Positions 24,870-37,199 of a stretch of 64,000 bases of DNA are shown here, piece by piece. The notes under the pieces are model-generated. The model was not told the origin of the DNA. It searched no databases and worked only from the letters and a program-made list of their open reading frames with translations. The stretch covers positions 19,550,501 to 19,614,500 of the forward strand of contig CM038908.1 in NCBI GenBank assembly GCA_021904315.1, written 5' to 3'. The stretch comes from Sphagnum magellanicum. Lineage: Eukaryota > Streptophyta > Sphagnopsida > Sphagnales > Sphagnaceae. The position numbers and the translations under genes are program-made. Positions within the stretch are counted from its first letter, which is position 1. Each line of letters begins with the position of its first letter.

Positions 24870-25169
24870 ATACATAAATTTAAAATACACCCTTATGTCA
24901 TTGTAGAATACGTTTAAGGTGCAACTAATTTGGTGATTATTGTGACTAATGGGACATATTAACCTATTAATGGATGAAAATAAATGTAAAATTGATGCAA
25001 CCAATAGGATGAAATTTCTAATAGTTCCACCATAGTTGTGAAAATGATCAAAATAGTTAAAAGTTGGTCTTGTAATTGCAAATATTCCCAAATCTAATCA
25101 CAAACGACTATAAGTCGCATGTAGTCGCAAATGAAGTGGTTACATTTTGGCTAATTTCTACTAGTGGGT

Positions 25170-26712
25170 TGTGGGGTGTATGTGTAATGTAAACATGTGT
25201 ATCACATCTTATAAATGATTATGTTTTATGGGTTCATGGAAGAATTCATTCATCATGACACATGGAGTTGGGATGAAGTTCAACATTTGTTGAAGTGTTT
25301 TTAAGCCTTTGAACTCTTGTGATAATACATCACAATTGTATTTACATCAAATCAATTGTGATTCTGTCATTCATGAAACTTGCAATTGTTGCCTAGACTA
25401 TGTAGGAAGTTTGGATTCCAGTTTCCATGAGATGTATATTAATTTTGTTTTGGTGAATATACATTAGTGTTGTTCATAAATTTATTTCCATTTAAGCCAA
25501 TACCAACAATAAAACTTTTGACAGTCATCACGTGCTTTCATGTATATTGTTTCATGTATAATATCATAGTACCTTTGCCATTTCAACACATGTTTGGAAA
25601 ATATTTAAAGATTTCGAGAATTTAATTTCATCAAATATTTCCCAACCATGCAATTTCCACCCATTCCAACAAATTTGAATGTCTTATATTTTTTTCCCAA
25701 GAACCCTAGACATTCAAAATATTGGTTGCACCATGGATGATGAAATGCATGCTTTTGTTTTCTTTTGTCTTCAAACCTTCACATTAGGTTGTAGTCGAAA
25801 GCTTTGTTTGCCACACCCATGTTCAATGTCAATAAACCATTGTTGCTCCCAAAAAAATATGCAAGTGACATGGCAGAATAGTCCATGACATGGCTAATAT
25901 GGATGTTGAAAAATCTAAATTGAACCATTGGATCTTTTGATTTTGAGTTTTGGTTTGAGCAGATGACCTTTAAAGTCAAGCAAATGTTATGTCAAACATT
26001 ATTTAGTTTCACAAAGGGACCCTTGATTTTTCATAATACAAACTTTTTGATGTTGAATTTGTTTGTAGTAATAGGGGACTATTAAACACACATAAAAATC
26101 ATTCAAAATACAAGGAATTCAAACTTGAAATTTGGGTCTATTGATGTTCTTGAATCCTTTATGACATGTAAATGTGGTGTAATGTAAACGATGTCTAAAA
26201 CAAATTTGTAGTTTATAATACAAAAGACTAAACCTCAAACTAATTAACATGTTTTGGCATGATTTAAATTGTGATCATTTTTCAAAATGAAACACATAAA
26301 TCTAGTGCAAAATGTTGCATTTTTATAAAATCATATTTATTAAAACATGATTAGCAAAAAAATGTGATATATTGGGGAAATTATATATGGTAAATAAATT
26401 TAATAATTTAAAAATATTTTATTTGAAAAACCTTTCTATGAAAAAAAAATTGTTAAAAAAAACTATAATCCTTTAAGAAAATAAAACAAAATTTGGCTCA
26501 TTAATTCATGATTTCACCCCCCTTGTAATATGAAAAAAAATCATTAGAGAAAAGGTCAATACACGATGTCATTCAAGCTAAAAAACATAATGTCAAGATT
26601 CATCATGAATGTTTTCAAGAATTTTACTAATTTGATAATTTTTACAAGGATGTCACAACACAATGTCAATGAAACTAATCCTCCAAGAAGTAGTGCGAAG
26701 GGAGAAAACTAA
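25170..26712. other. Intergenic, no gene recognised
   Basis: AT-rich sequence with A-runs near 26430-26480. Open frames such as 25679-25888 show no motif, and no repeat array is visible. Confidence 0.4.
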
Positions 26713-26865
26713 CACTACAACAAAATGTGTTCCTTTATGCCAAGTGCTTTCATTGGATTTTGAATGAATTCATTGGTTCCACATAACAAGATTTTGTGGG
26801 GATGCAATGAATTCATCAGTCCATAAACAAGGACTAATGAACTACACCCACATTTTGTAGTAGTG
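26713..26865. mobile_element. 153-bp CACTA-type MITE
   Basis: The left end is CACTACAACAAAATGTG and the right end on the minus strand is CACTACTACAAAATGTG: 17 bp of inverted repeat with one mismatch. A 3-bp direct repeat TAA flanks it (26710-26712 and 26866-26868). CACTAC termini plus a 3-bp duplication point to CACTA. Because TAA also fits the PIF/Harbinger TWA target, that family is the alternative. Confidence 0.8.
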
Positions 26866-27427
26866 TAACAATTTCAAATTCTAAATCCAATATTGAAATT
26901 TAGTTGAGGAAGCCATGGTAGCCCAACTAGGAACGTGGAAAAGTTTTAGCCAAGTGATCAAAGTAGATGAACATATGTTATAGCTTTTGATAAGATGGAT
27001 GTTTGAAAAATAACTTTCAAATAACTATTACAAAATGGAAGATGCCAAGCATTGTAATAAGTGTAAGTTGTTTAGAGCATTTGTGGAATGGTTTTGCATG
27101 CAAGGAGAAGTGGGGATCAACTTATGGTGATTTCAAAATACAACAATGACATTACATTGTGAGCAAGTGAACATGAACATGGCAAAAAAATTTAAGAATA
27201 TTTTACTGATATGGATGTAATATTCATGGAATATTTTGTGCCACATGGGATGAATATTTGTATGATGTGGACCAATATTCTACCACGTAGTCATGGATAA
27301 AAGTAGGTAATGGTTGAAGGTTATGGGTGAAAGTTGGACAACAACCATGGGTGGCAAAAGTTTATGTTGGTTATTTTTAGAAGTTTATGCATATAAATTT
27401 AAGAGGTTGTCCTTGAAGTTCAACAGT

Positions 27428-28005
27428 GGGCAAACCAACTTGCAACTTTGAATGTACTTTCTCGCACTCCACATTCACCATAGGTATATATTGACCAAGC
27501 AAATTCCAAAGTAAAGCAAAAAGAACAAATGCCAATATTTCACAAATGTGTATCCTAGAGGGGTCACTATTTGTACATTTTAGGAAACATTTGAAATAAA
27601 AGGGTATTTTTTAGTTTGTTGTGAAATAATGGGATATTTTAGGTAAATCTAAAGTATATTCTCATGATGAATTAAAGACACTATTGTAGATTATAAGTTA
27701 TATATATATTTGATAAATTGCACCCTTTCTTTTGCACACCATTTGGAATAAAATGGAAATAGCCTACCCAATTTATGTGTAGAGTTAGTGTATTTTCAAA
27801 CTATACATACTATTAGTTTTCCATATTTGGATTATAGTTCAAGTTTTACATAGGGCAAAACATCTTGCATCTCAAACTAGTGATGCTACTAGTTTAATTT
27901 TGAATGTAGTCTCTCAAACTACACATTCACTTGAGAAATTGACCAAGCAAATTCAAGAGCAAAACAAATGCAAGAATTTGATAACAATTGACAAATGTGT
28001 ATAGA
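27428..28005 (+). repeat. Diverged direct duplication (~425 bp offset)
   Basis: The block at 27428-27555 (GGGCAAACCAACTTGCA.., TGAATGTACTTTCTC.., TTGACCAAGCAAATTC.., ACAAATGTGTAT) recurs at 27852-28005 in the same order. Copy two has an extra ACTAGTGATGCTACTAGT palindromic insertion of about 20 bp. Confidence 0.6.
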
Positions 28006-29923
28006 TTTAATGTACTTTCCATCTTCATTTTGCTAAACATTTTAGATTATGCTTCAAGTTTTACATTAGCCAAAACATCCTTTATATCCAATTACTTTAG
28101 TGAAAGATGGACTCACCTAAAAAACTCATATATACAAACAAGAGCAATAGATGCACAATTACATTCCCTATCTACAAACTACTCATATTCCACAGCCATG
28201 GCACAACATGTTAGTTTATGAATTTCGTTCTAGCTCCATGTTGGATGATGAACGAAAACTTCCATTTGCCCAAAAAAATTACATGTTGCAAAATGTAATA
28301 CATGTGCTTACAATGTACACACTTCCACCAGTAGCCCAAGGAACATGCCATCATTGTGATAAAGTCTCAAATTGTTTATGGTTTTCAAATGAACCCAAGA
28401 TGATGTGGTGGATCCATCCATCTCCTAGAAAACAAATGAAGGTGGGTGGCAAGATGCTTGTTTGATCTATAACTTGACTGGCTTCCCACTTATTTTGTTA
28501 TTGAATTGAAAGTTTGAATATTGTAGGACATTGAATACTTTATTGTTGCCAAATTTAGGCCAATCATCTACATCTAATAGAATCTTGATTGGGGTAGAGC
28601 TCTAATCACCAAAAAGATTTTAAAGAAATTTCAATGGTTAATTGACAAAGGAAAACTTGTGTTGCCAAAAAGATTCCAAGGAGTACATCTCAACTATAAT
28701 TCACACAAGAAAAAACCATATTTTTACAACATTCTTACCTTATAATGATTGAAATTGGTCCCTTCTTGCATATGCCATATTATAGGGATAATTAACCTAT
28801 CGACTACATACTTTTTCTTGGTGCTTCCAACTCAATGATTGAAGTCATCATGACAAAACCAAAACTTGTGAACTTCATAAGACATACTTTTAGAGCCACA
28901 CCATGCCCCATGATACAATGGAACATGAATGCTACTATATATATTAGAGTTATTTATAAAGTCACCATGTTTTCACCTTATCTTTGGGCCTCCTTTCATC
29001 CCCTATCCCTTCTTTTAGTGGTATCCACAAAATAACGAAAATTTATTTAATCTCATGTGAAATGTTGAAACTTAACATTTAACACATAGGTTAGAGAGTA
29101 ATTATAGTAGTTGTACAAATAGGAAAAATGAAAATATATGTAGTAGCAGTGGAGGTGCTCAAGAAAAAGGAAAGACAAGATGAAATTCAATTTACCACCA
29201 AAATTTCACCTTGCATTGAATGCTAATATTTTTTTTTGTAGTTTTTAAAAAATCTCACCATGTATGACCAAATTCAAGGCTTCAATGTTGTGTTTTATTT
29301 ATTTTACATATAACTTTATTATCTTTGACACAATTTTGGCATTTTTTGCAAAATAGAACATTGGGCCTTCAACTTGGGAAGATACTAAATTCAAAATGTA
29401 AAACACCATCACCGCATACACTTTCTAACATTTTTTCACCCTTGTGTGTGTGAACTAGATGGTTGCATGTTGCATTAGTACTCAAGTAGCCAACATGTAC
29501 ATCCATTATAGTGTTGAAGTGAGTCAATGTTGTGTCCATTCATGAATTAGAATAGTTAACACAATCATGTTTGTGTGAATCCCCTTCTAACCCTAGGGGT
29601 AGATCTACCTTAATTCAAATTTGGTGGATCCAAAAACCTCCTCACTGTCCAAATACAATCATCAATGTATAGGAAAAATGAGCGAAATATCTTGTGATAA
29701 TAACAACCATTTACAAGTTATTAAATTGGCTAGCTTTATGCAAATGCAATTCATTCCTTCTAGACCTTGACCAAATCGAACACCCTTCAAGAACTCATAA
29801 TTCCATGTACATTGTTTGACAGTTTACACATAATCATTATCATTGAAAGTTGCAACATATAGGCATGTACCCTTTTTCTTGTACTTAGTAAAAGCACGTT
29901 AGGGTTACTTCATTTTAGGCAAA
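28006..29923. other. Unassigned; weak coding-like block at 28151-28465
   Basis: A 104-codon plus-strand frame (28151-28465) includes a Cys/His cluster, GTCHHCDKVSNC, followed by WFSNEPKMMWWIHPSP. Composition is less AT-biased than its surroundings, so it may be an exon remnant, but I recognise no family. The rest shows no clear feature. Confidence 0.25.
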
Positions 29924-30217
29924 CACTATAAGAATCTTGTCATATAGCCTAAACTATGTAACATATACCTAGTATAAGCTAATACACCTATAGGCTAGGT
30001 ATCCTTAAATTAGCATAACCTAACTTAGCCTAGCCTACTAGTTATAGCTACAACAATATACACACACACACACACACACACATAATCCTACCTACCTACG
30101 TATCTAAGTGCCTTGTGTCATTAACTAATTGGCCTAAAAAATGAAAACATGTCACTAGAAGAATAATTTTTATTTAATTACAAATGCTAGTTGCAAAATG
30201 GGAAATTTCTTATAATG
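29924..30217. mobile_element. 294-bp miniature CACTA element
   Basis: The left end is CACTATAAGAATCTTG and the right end on the minus strand is CATTATAAGAAATTTCCC, flanked by the 3-bp direct repeat AAA (29921-29923 and 30218-30220). Its right 35 bp (CTAGTTGCAAAATG..) match the reversed left terminus of the 6529 element, so it belongs to the same family. It contains a CA microsatellite, a CCTACCTACCTA run and an internal CACTAGAAGAATAATTTT resembling the left end of the 22153 element. Confidence 0.72.
30061..30082. repeat. (CA)11 microsatellite
   Basis: Eleven perfect CA dinucleotides inside the miniature CACTA element. Confidence 0.95.
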
Positions 30218-31559
30218 AAATGTTAAAAGTGATTAAAATATCTATAGTTAGTTTTTGCAATATATATTTTTATGCAATTATTAAATTGTTCCATCCTAAC
30301 CCAATGGTTAAAATATAAACGAATGGTAAAGTTGTAATTAAAATGGTTGTATATAACTATATAAATTTTATATAACATATAATTTAGAACAATTTTGTGA
30401 TGCCAGGACATCTATATTTTTGGTTTGATACCATGTTCATGAACAAAATTTAAGTGGAAAAAAAAACATAATGCCCCTTTCATATATGTGTTATTCTTTC
30501 ACGTCAAGGTAGTTTTTTTAAAGAAAAATAAATTTGTAATGCCTTTGTGGCTCATGAACAAAAGAAACATGTTTGATCAATGACATATCTTAGGTAAATT
30601 TGATAAACTAGTCAATATCAATGAAATTTGGTAATTTGTATCAATATCATGAACACCATTCAAAGTTTCATGCAAAAATACCACTACAGCCCCACTTTTG
30701 AATTTTATTTTTATTTTTTAATACTTTGTGATTTATATAATTTTGTGATAAATATATTCATAGAATTAAAATTTTCCATCATTTCTTTTCAAAAATGGTT
30801 AGCCCAAGTTCCAAACTAATCAAATGCCTTCAAAATTCACAAAGGTAATCTCATTTGTGAAATTGCATTTGAAAATAATTTCAAATGTTACAAAAAAATA
30901 TTTGTGATTAATTTTTGGGGACTATAATGTGATTTTACCCTACTATTGGAGCCAAATTTTGTGGACCCTTTTTGCAAGGTTACAAGTCAACATGTCTACT
31001 AGCTCCTTTAAGGTGAAAATTTTAATTGATTTTAAAAAAATGAAGTGAAAATAAAACTTGTAATGATATAGAAGTTTTTCAAAATATGTTGACATAACAT
31101 TGGGAAGAAATCTTACATGTGTAGCATGAATTTTCCCCAAGGCTTAACATGGAAGTGCCAAAAGTTCAACCAATTGTTGAAGTTGTGAATTGCACTTTCA
31201 TTAATAGCCTTAGAAGACCACCACCAAGATTGATTTACAACATATCAAAGATCAACATCTTTCCTTGCGTAGATGTTGCATTCTTATATTTGCAACACTT
31301 GGGGGCTTATGTTCATCTTGTGACTTGGGTGTAATTAATTACTAATTAGTATGTTTGTGTCAAGTGATTAATTCCAATGGGAAAAACAAGTTTGTTTTTT
31401 CATCAACCATCTTCATAGTAGGGTTTGCAAAAAAATTATCAACTTTAGGTCATGATTTGTTTTGGACTTTCTATATTCACATGGTTCGGACATGGGAGGA
31501 GGCCACTAGCTTCCTTCTTATGATATATTTTAGACCTTTCTATAGGGATTACATTGAAA
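30218..31559. other. Intergenic; weak open frames at 31149-31597
   Basis: Two adjacent plus-strand frames (31149-31334, 61 codons; 31355-31597, 80 codons) have somewhat gene-like composition, for example FAKKLSTLGHDLFWTFYIHM. I recognise no domain and see no splice sites joining them. The remainder is AT-rich filler. Confidence 0.25.
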
Positions 31560-32045
31560 TGGTCATTTATCCTAGGATTCACAAGTGGGAGTCTTGAAAT
31601 TCCCAAGTTATGAATCTTGTGACTTTGCAAGCTTTTAATATCCTCATATGATTTTTTGATTAAGGATTTTTTAAAGTTGTAGCCTTTAATGAATTCTTTT
31701 TTACATTATATCCCACACTTCCATCAAAGGTCGTTTGACTCTTGTGTCTTGATTTTTAGCAGTTTTGAATCAAATTGTTATTTTGATTTTTGAATTTTAG
31801 TGGTCAAGAGTCAAATTTTCAATATGGCTTCAAGCTTTTTTTTAGCCATAACTTTTAACTCATAGCTCCAAATGGAGAATGTGACTGAGTTTTATTTTAA
31901 TATTTACATTTTGAAAGTTTTGCACAATATAAATATCTTTTGATTTGGACAAGGTTTACCCGGCCCCTTACACTTTTGTCCCAAGGATTTGAAACACTCC
32001 AAGACTCCCATCTCCCAAAGTGGGAGCATCTCAAAAGTCTTGTCG
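31560..32045 (-). repeat. Dispersed repeat, copy 1 (about 0.5 kb)
   Basis: Read on the minus strand this shares an ordered set of phrases with plus-strand 51330-51850: CCCACTTTGGGA, AAGTTATGGCTAAAAAAAAG, AATTTGACTCTTG, a GGCTACAACTTT-like block, and AAGACTCCCACTTG near the end. Similarity is moderate, indicating old copies. Confidence 0.5.
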
Positions 32046-32159
32046 TGAATGTTTCCTTTTCACTCCCCCAATGTGTTTAAGCCTTTTTTTTTTGCTTTGG
32101 CTTGTTCCTAGTTCACTTCCTTTTCGCTTTGCCTTAATCTTGGTTACAAACCCAAGGTT

Positions 32160-33365
32160 AAGGTTGCAAAAAAAACCATTTATTACCACCATCAAACCAA
32201 GAACAAAAGGATCAAAACCATCTACCACCACCATTAGACCAAACACAAGATTAAAACCATTAACCTTCAATGCCCAAAATAAAAAGGAAACAATCAAAAC
32301 AAGTAACTTTCAACACCAAAAATTAAATAGGAAGAAGATTAAGACCATCTATTAACACCATTAGACCAAAAGCAAAAAAATCAAGACCATTAACCTTTGA
32401 CATTGAGAGTAAAGAAAAGAGGATCAAAACCATTGGAAAAAGCTCTTTTCATGGGACCTGGTAAAGTTGTCATCAAATTTATAACTATGATAGGGTTTAT
32501 AAAAGTTATTTTTTTCTTTTAGATCAAGTAAGGGGTACAAGTCTATAGTTACAAACCTATACCTATTGTAATTATTGGTGCACAAGAATGGACCAAGTAA
32601 AAAAACTCAAGGAAACAAAAAGACCAAAAACCAACTCATTTACAAGCAATAAAGGAGAATAAGAATACACACAAAAAACAAGGTTGAAGTAAAGGTGTAT
32701 TGCTTCAAGTTTAATTTATCACAAATTCCAAATTTTATAGATTCACACCAAAAAACTCCAAGTACAAGCCATATTGTTATTGGATTCTACAATATTGTAG
32801 TTGTAATCCAACAACTTTCTATTCATTTTTCTTCTACACATTCACATACAATTAACATACGTCGTTTCTTTCCAAAAATTTCCCACCATAGGTGGCTAGC
32901 CACTATTGTAATAAGAGGTGGCTACCCATAATGAGATCCTTTTTTTTTCCTGTGGCCTTATCTTCTTAGCCATTACATCAATCCCTCCAAAATAGCTAGG
33001 AAATAGGTAGGCAAAATAGACTTTACCTTACCCAATTCATCCATAATTACCTATTGATACAATAACTATAATACGCTTAATAATGTTATCCATCTTTAAC
33101 AACCATGTATTAACATCATCAAGCTAAGAGCAAGAAGACAAAGACCACATACAACTAGCATTATCATGCCATCTATGAACATTGCATGTTAGACCATCAA
33201 CCTTTGACATCGAAAGTTGAAAGGAAAAGGATCAAGATGAATACTTTCAACAATGAGAATAAAGAAAAGAAAATCATGACCACCTATTAACACCATTAAA
33301 CAAACATGACAAAAATCGAACCAACAACCTTTTACAATGAGACTATAAAGGAAAAGGACAAATTA
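32160..33365 (+). repeat. Degenerate ~42-bp minisatellite, forward blocks
   Basis: Clusters at 32170-32430 and 33185-33365 repeat phrases such as AGGATCAAAACCATCTA, AACACCATTAGACCAAA and AACCTTTGACATTGAGAGT at roughly 40-90 bp spacing. Unrelated sequence (about 32440-33180) separates the clusters. Confidence 0.6.
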
Positions 33366-33466
33366 TTTTTTCCCACATGGACCTTTGGGCATTGAGTGAT
33401 CATCTTTTCAATGAACTACTTTTTGTCTTCAATTTTTAAAAAATCTTCTTTTTGCATAGTATTCAA

Positions 33467-34089
33467 GGGTAAATGCATACTATAGTGGACCAAAAAATGC
33501 GCCAAAAAAGTCCATTTCTACACTTTTTTTCGTGTTATCATCACCTTTAAAATGAGTTTTCTAATTACAAATTAAGTTTTTACAATAACTATGTGTTGTA
33601 CATTTTTTTAATACATTATTAAACACATTCAATGAAAAAACTTGAATCAAACTCAAAAAATACATATTGAAAAGTACTTGTGAATTCTAACCTTCCAAAA
33701 AAGTATTCAATTGCCCACTTTCATTAATAATGACATCTTTAATAAAAAAATTTAATCTCCATTTTGATCATACAACTTGTGGCAAAGTACTATGAAACAA
33801 ATAATTTAATAACCCAAGATCTATGAGTTCATTTACAATTATTTAAGGACTAAATAAAAATTGTGATTGAATTTAAGACTCAAGTTTTAAAGTTTCCCCC
33901 CAAACCAAAAAATGAATATATGGTTTTTTTTTTTAATATGTTATTTCTACAACAATATGGATCTTATATTTGAGTCATTTATTTCAAAATTTAAAAAAAA
34001 TTCGAACTCAAGAAACATCATGTAATTAGAGGGTCAAGAATTTTTACATTGAGTCACAAAAAAAGGGACATAATAGTATGCATTTACCC
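33467..34089. mobile_element. 623-bp MITE with GGGTAAATGCATACTAT termini
   Basis: The left end is GGGTAAATGCATACTATAG and the right end on the minus strand is GGGTAAATGCATACTATTAT: 17 bp of perfect inverted repeat with further imperfect pairing. TCAA flanks both sides (33463-33466 and 34090-34093), a possible target duplication. The interior is AT-rich with no open frame of note. The superfamily is not assigned. Confidence 0.72.
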
Positions 34090-34529
34090 TCAAAGGTTGT
34101 TCACTTAATAAAGTTATCCATAAAGTCATGCCTTATTGGGCTTGAGTTGCACCCCTCATTTGATGCTTCATCTCCTCATGGTTGTTGTTCGTAAAGTCAT
34201 GAAATTTTATTAAATAAGGGTATGAAATATTGAGACTTAGGATTAAATGCACTAGGCTCAAAAACATTTACAACTAGAGTACACATAACAACAACAATGA
34301 TTGGTTGAAGGTGTTCAAGAAAAGAAAGGATAGTGCAAATTTAGTTTCGCACCAAATTTGCTACAAAATTGAGTTTCATGCCTTGTTGAAGCCTAATTTT
34401 TTCTTTTTTCCTAGTTTTTTGAAATTTCATTCCTTATATGACCAAACAAGGGGTTCTGGTGTCATCTTTCTTAACTTTACAAATAACTTTAATGTCAATG
34501 TCAACTTATTTTTTATTTTTTTGGTAGTG

Positions 34530-35280
34530 CCCAAAGGTTGCTCGTTGGTGTTGAATGAATAACTTTTATCAACTTTTTTTTTCACATGATGTTTGAAAGT
34601 TGTTCATTTGATGTTGAATGAACAACTTTTTTTGATTTTTTTGATTTTTTTGTTTGCACAATGGAGTCAACTAACTTTGATGTCCAAATGTTGTTCATTA
34701 AACACAAAGCAAGAAACTTTTTTTAGTTTTTTTTTTGTGCAATGGAATTAACCTTTGATGCTTGAAAGTTCATTTGACATTGAATGAACAATTTTTATTT
34801 TACCATTTTTTTTTTCATGTGGTGGAATCAACCTTTGGTGCTTAATATTGTTCATTCGGCACCAAGTGGGCAATGTTTTTTGCTTTTCGAGTAGTGGAAT
34901 CAACCTCTGTTGCCAAAAAGTTGTTCATTTGGCATTGAATGACCAACTTTTTTCCAATTTTTTTATGGAGTTAACCTTTGGTGCTAAATGATGGCTCATT
35001 TAGCATTAAGTGAACTTTTGTTTCAATTTTATTTTTGTGTGTGGCAGAGTCAACCTTTGGTTTGATTGAGTAAAAACCTTTTTTCTTTGCATGGTCAAAT
35101 GGACCTTTGTTACTTGAAGGTTGGTCACATAACATTGAAAAACCAATTTTTTTTTTTTTGGAGTAATTGAATGAATCTAATTTGATTGTGAACGTTGGTC
35201 ATTCAACATTTTTTTTTTCCCCATGTAGTCAAATCAACCTTTGGCATCAAATGACAAATCTTTAGCATCAAAGGTTCATT
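34530..35280 (+). repeat. Degenerate ~80-bp tandem array (about nine units)
   Basis: The unit core is GTTCATTTGGCATTGAATGA, then ACAACTTTTTTT, a T-rich spacer and GGAATCAACCTTTGGTGC. Cores lie near 34549, 34610, 34696, 34776, 34858, 34932, 35002, 35130 and 35198. Spacing varies from 61 to 128 bp because T-runs and linkers change length. Confidence 0.7.
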
Positions 35281-36955
35281 CAACCATGGTGATTTTTTTG
35301 GTGCACTTCCTTTTGGACAATTAGCGAGGAAGGTTAATTTGACCCCTTGAGGAGAGAAAAAATGACAAGAAGAGCATAAGACTAGTAACCTTTAGCATCA
35401 AATGACCATATACAAACACCATGACACCAAAGGGAAGAGGATCAAGACCATTTGCTAGCACCATTAAAGTTTTAAACCAAAAGGCAGAGGATCAAAACCA
35501 TTTGCTAGCATTGTTAGATCAAAAGAAAGAGGTCAAAACCATCAACGTTTAGCACAAAATGTAGATAAGAAAACATGAAACCAATAACTTTCAACATCAA
35601 GAGTGTAAAAAGGAAGAGGATAATACCTTTTACTAACTTTGACATCTAATAATATATATTTTTTCTACACTGTAAAATTTATTTATTTATTTTTATACAA
35701 ATCATATATAATGTTTTACTTCAAATGACCAAGAGGAAGATGATCAAAACCATCTACTATGAATGTTAGATCAAAGGGAAGAGGATTATGATCATCAACC
35801 TTTGGCACCAAGTGACCATTTACAAGCACCATTAAATTAAAAGGAAAAAAATCAAAAGGGTCATTTAGTGCTAAAGGTTCATGGTTTTCATCCTTTTCTT
35901 CTTGATTTGATGGTGCTAGTAGACGGTCTACATCCTTGTTCTCTTGCTTTGATAGTCCTCTTGATCCCTTTCTTATTTGTTAATATGTGCTACAAGTTAT
36001 TAACCAAATGCACTTTCTTTCTAAGAAATAGTTGATGTTGAAAGTTCATGACCTTGATTTTTTCCCTTTTCAAGTAAAAAGAAATTACAATGACCTCCTT
36101 TTTGGTCTTTTTGGATTTAATATTATAGTATATACTTCCCAAAACATGGTACATTTGATTTTGGATTTAACTTTTGGTGTTTGGGCCTTAAAATTAAAAT
36201 TTTCACAAAGATAATGTTATTTAATATTATTTGACATTTTTAATCATTTAAATTCAAGGAACCATGGGTATATTTATGGTACATACACAATATAATAAAA
36301 CCCATTTTTCATTTTAGACTACAATAGGTATTTGGTTTCATTAATCATCCAAATAAGTGTTAAATATGGAATTTATGCATTGGCCCAATTCACAATGCTT
36401 GGATCACCTTCCATTTCAAAGTGATTTTTGTCATTTTGAATTTGCCACATACTAATGGTCAATTTCTTGAAAAAAAACCCATTTGTGACATGAAAATAAT
36501 CAAACTCTTCACATGAAGCATGGTTCAAAATATGTGGAATCATATGTGAAATAGATATTACAAATTTCATAAAAATTAAAAATCAATTATTATTTTTTGG
36601 AATATATTTTCATTTTTAAGTACACGATTATAAGTATATATGTCGTAGAAATATATTCCAGCCCATAATGATATAAATATAAATAATTAGTTCTATTCTA
36701 TTTCTTGGGTTATGGTTTACCATAATATTAAAAAAATTATGAAATTCCTTTTCAATATTGATGTGATTTTGGCTCAAACACACCAACCAAGAAAATAATA
36801 CACTATGACCACATAAAAGGGATCATCATAACTTAATTCTACCCTTCAATTTGACATTCATAATAGATTGTCTTGATCCTCTTTATCAAAGTTTAATGGT
36901 GATAGTAGATGGTCTTCTTGGTGTGATGGTGCTAGTAGATGGTCTTTTGACATGA
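35281..36955. repeat. Minisatellite continuation with inverted copies
   Basis: Forward units (AGGATCAAGACCATTTGC, TAGCACCATTAAA) occupy about 35370-35860. Reverse-oriented units (GATGGTGCTAGTAGACGGTC; GTGATGGTGCTAGTAGATGG) appear at 35880-35960 and 36870-36955. The intervening 35965-36865 is AT-rich and unassigned. Confidence 0.55.
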
Positions 36956-37199
36956 ATTTCTTTTTTGGTAGATTATGTTGAGTAGAGTTAGTACATTCCT
37001 TGTTTGAAAGCATTCAACTTTCCAAGTTTTCCCTTAATGCATGGAGTTGGTGAGGTGATGCATTAATATTTAGAATGAAGATGTTTTGTTTATAATTGGA
37101 CAAGTGTGAACTCTATGAGCATGTCCAAGATAACTAAACCATTTAAAGAAGGGCAAGAGACATCAATTGTAGAAACCTACATGCCCTTGGTTTTTGGAA

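Larger units (their letters stand above)
22153..25166. mobile_element. Non-autonomous CACTA (En/Spm-like) element, copy 2, 3,014 bp
   Basis: The left end is CACTAGAAGAAAAACATG. The right end on the minus strand is CACTAGTAGAAATTAGCC. A 3-bp target duplication GGT flanks it (22150-22152 and 25167-25169). The right subterminal region repeats the motif TAGTCGCAAAT and relatives. The left 250 bp (ACTAAGATGC.., GTTGCCACGTGTC.., GAAATAATCTAA..) and the right 250 bp are clearly homologous to the 6529-9175 element. No transposase frame is present, so movement would need an enzyme supplied from elsewhere. The core is AT-rich and contains the 360-bp higher-order repeat and a TA microsatellite. Confidence 0.82.
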
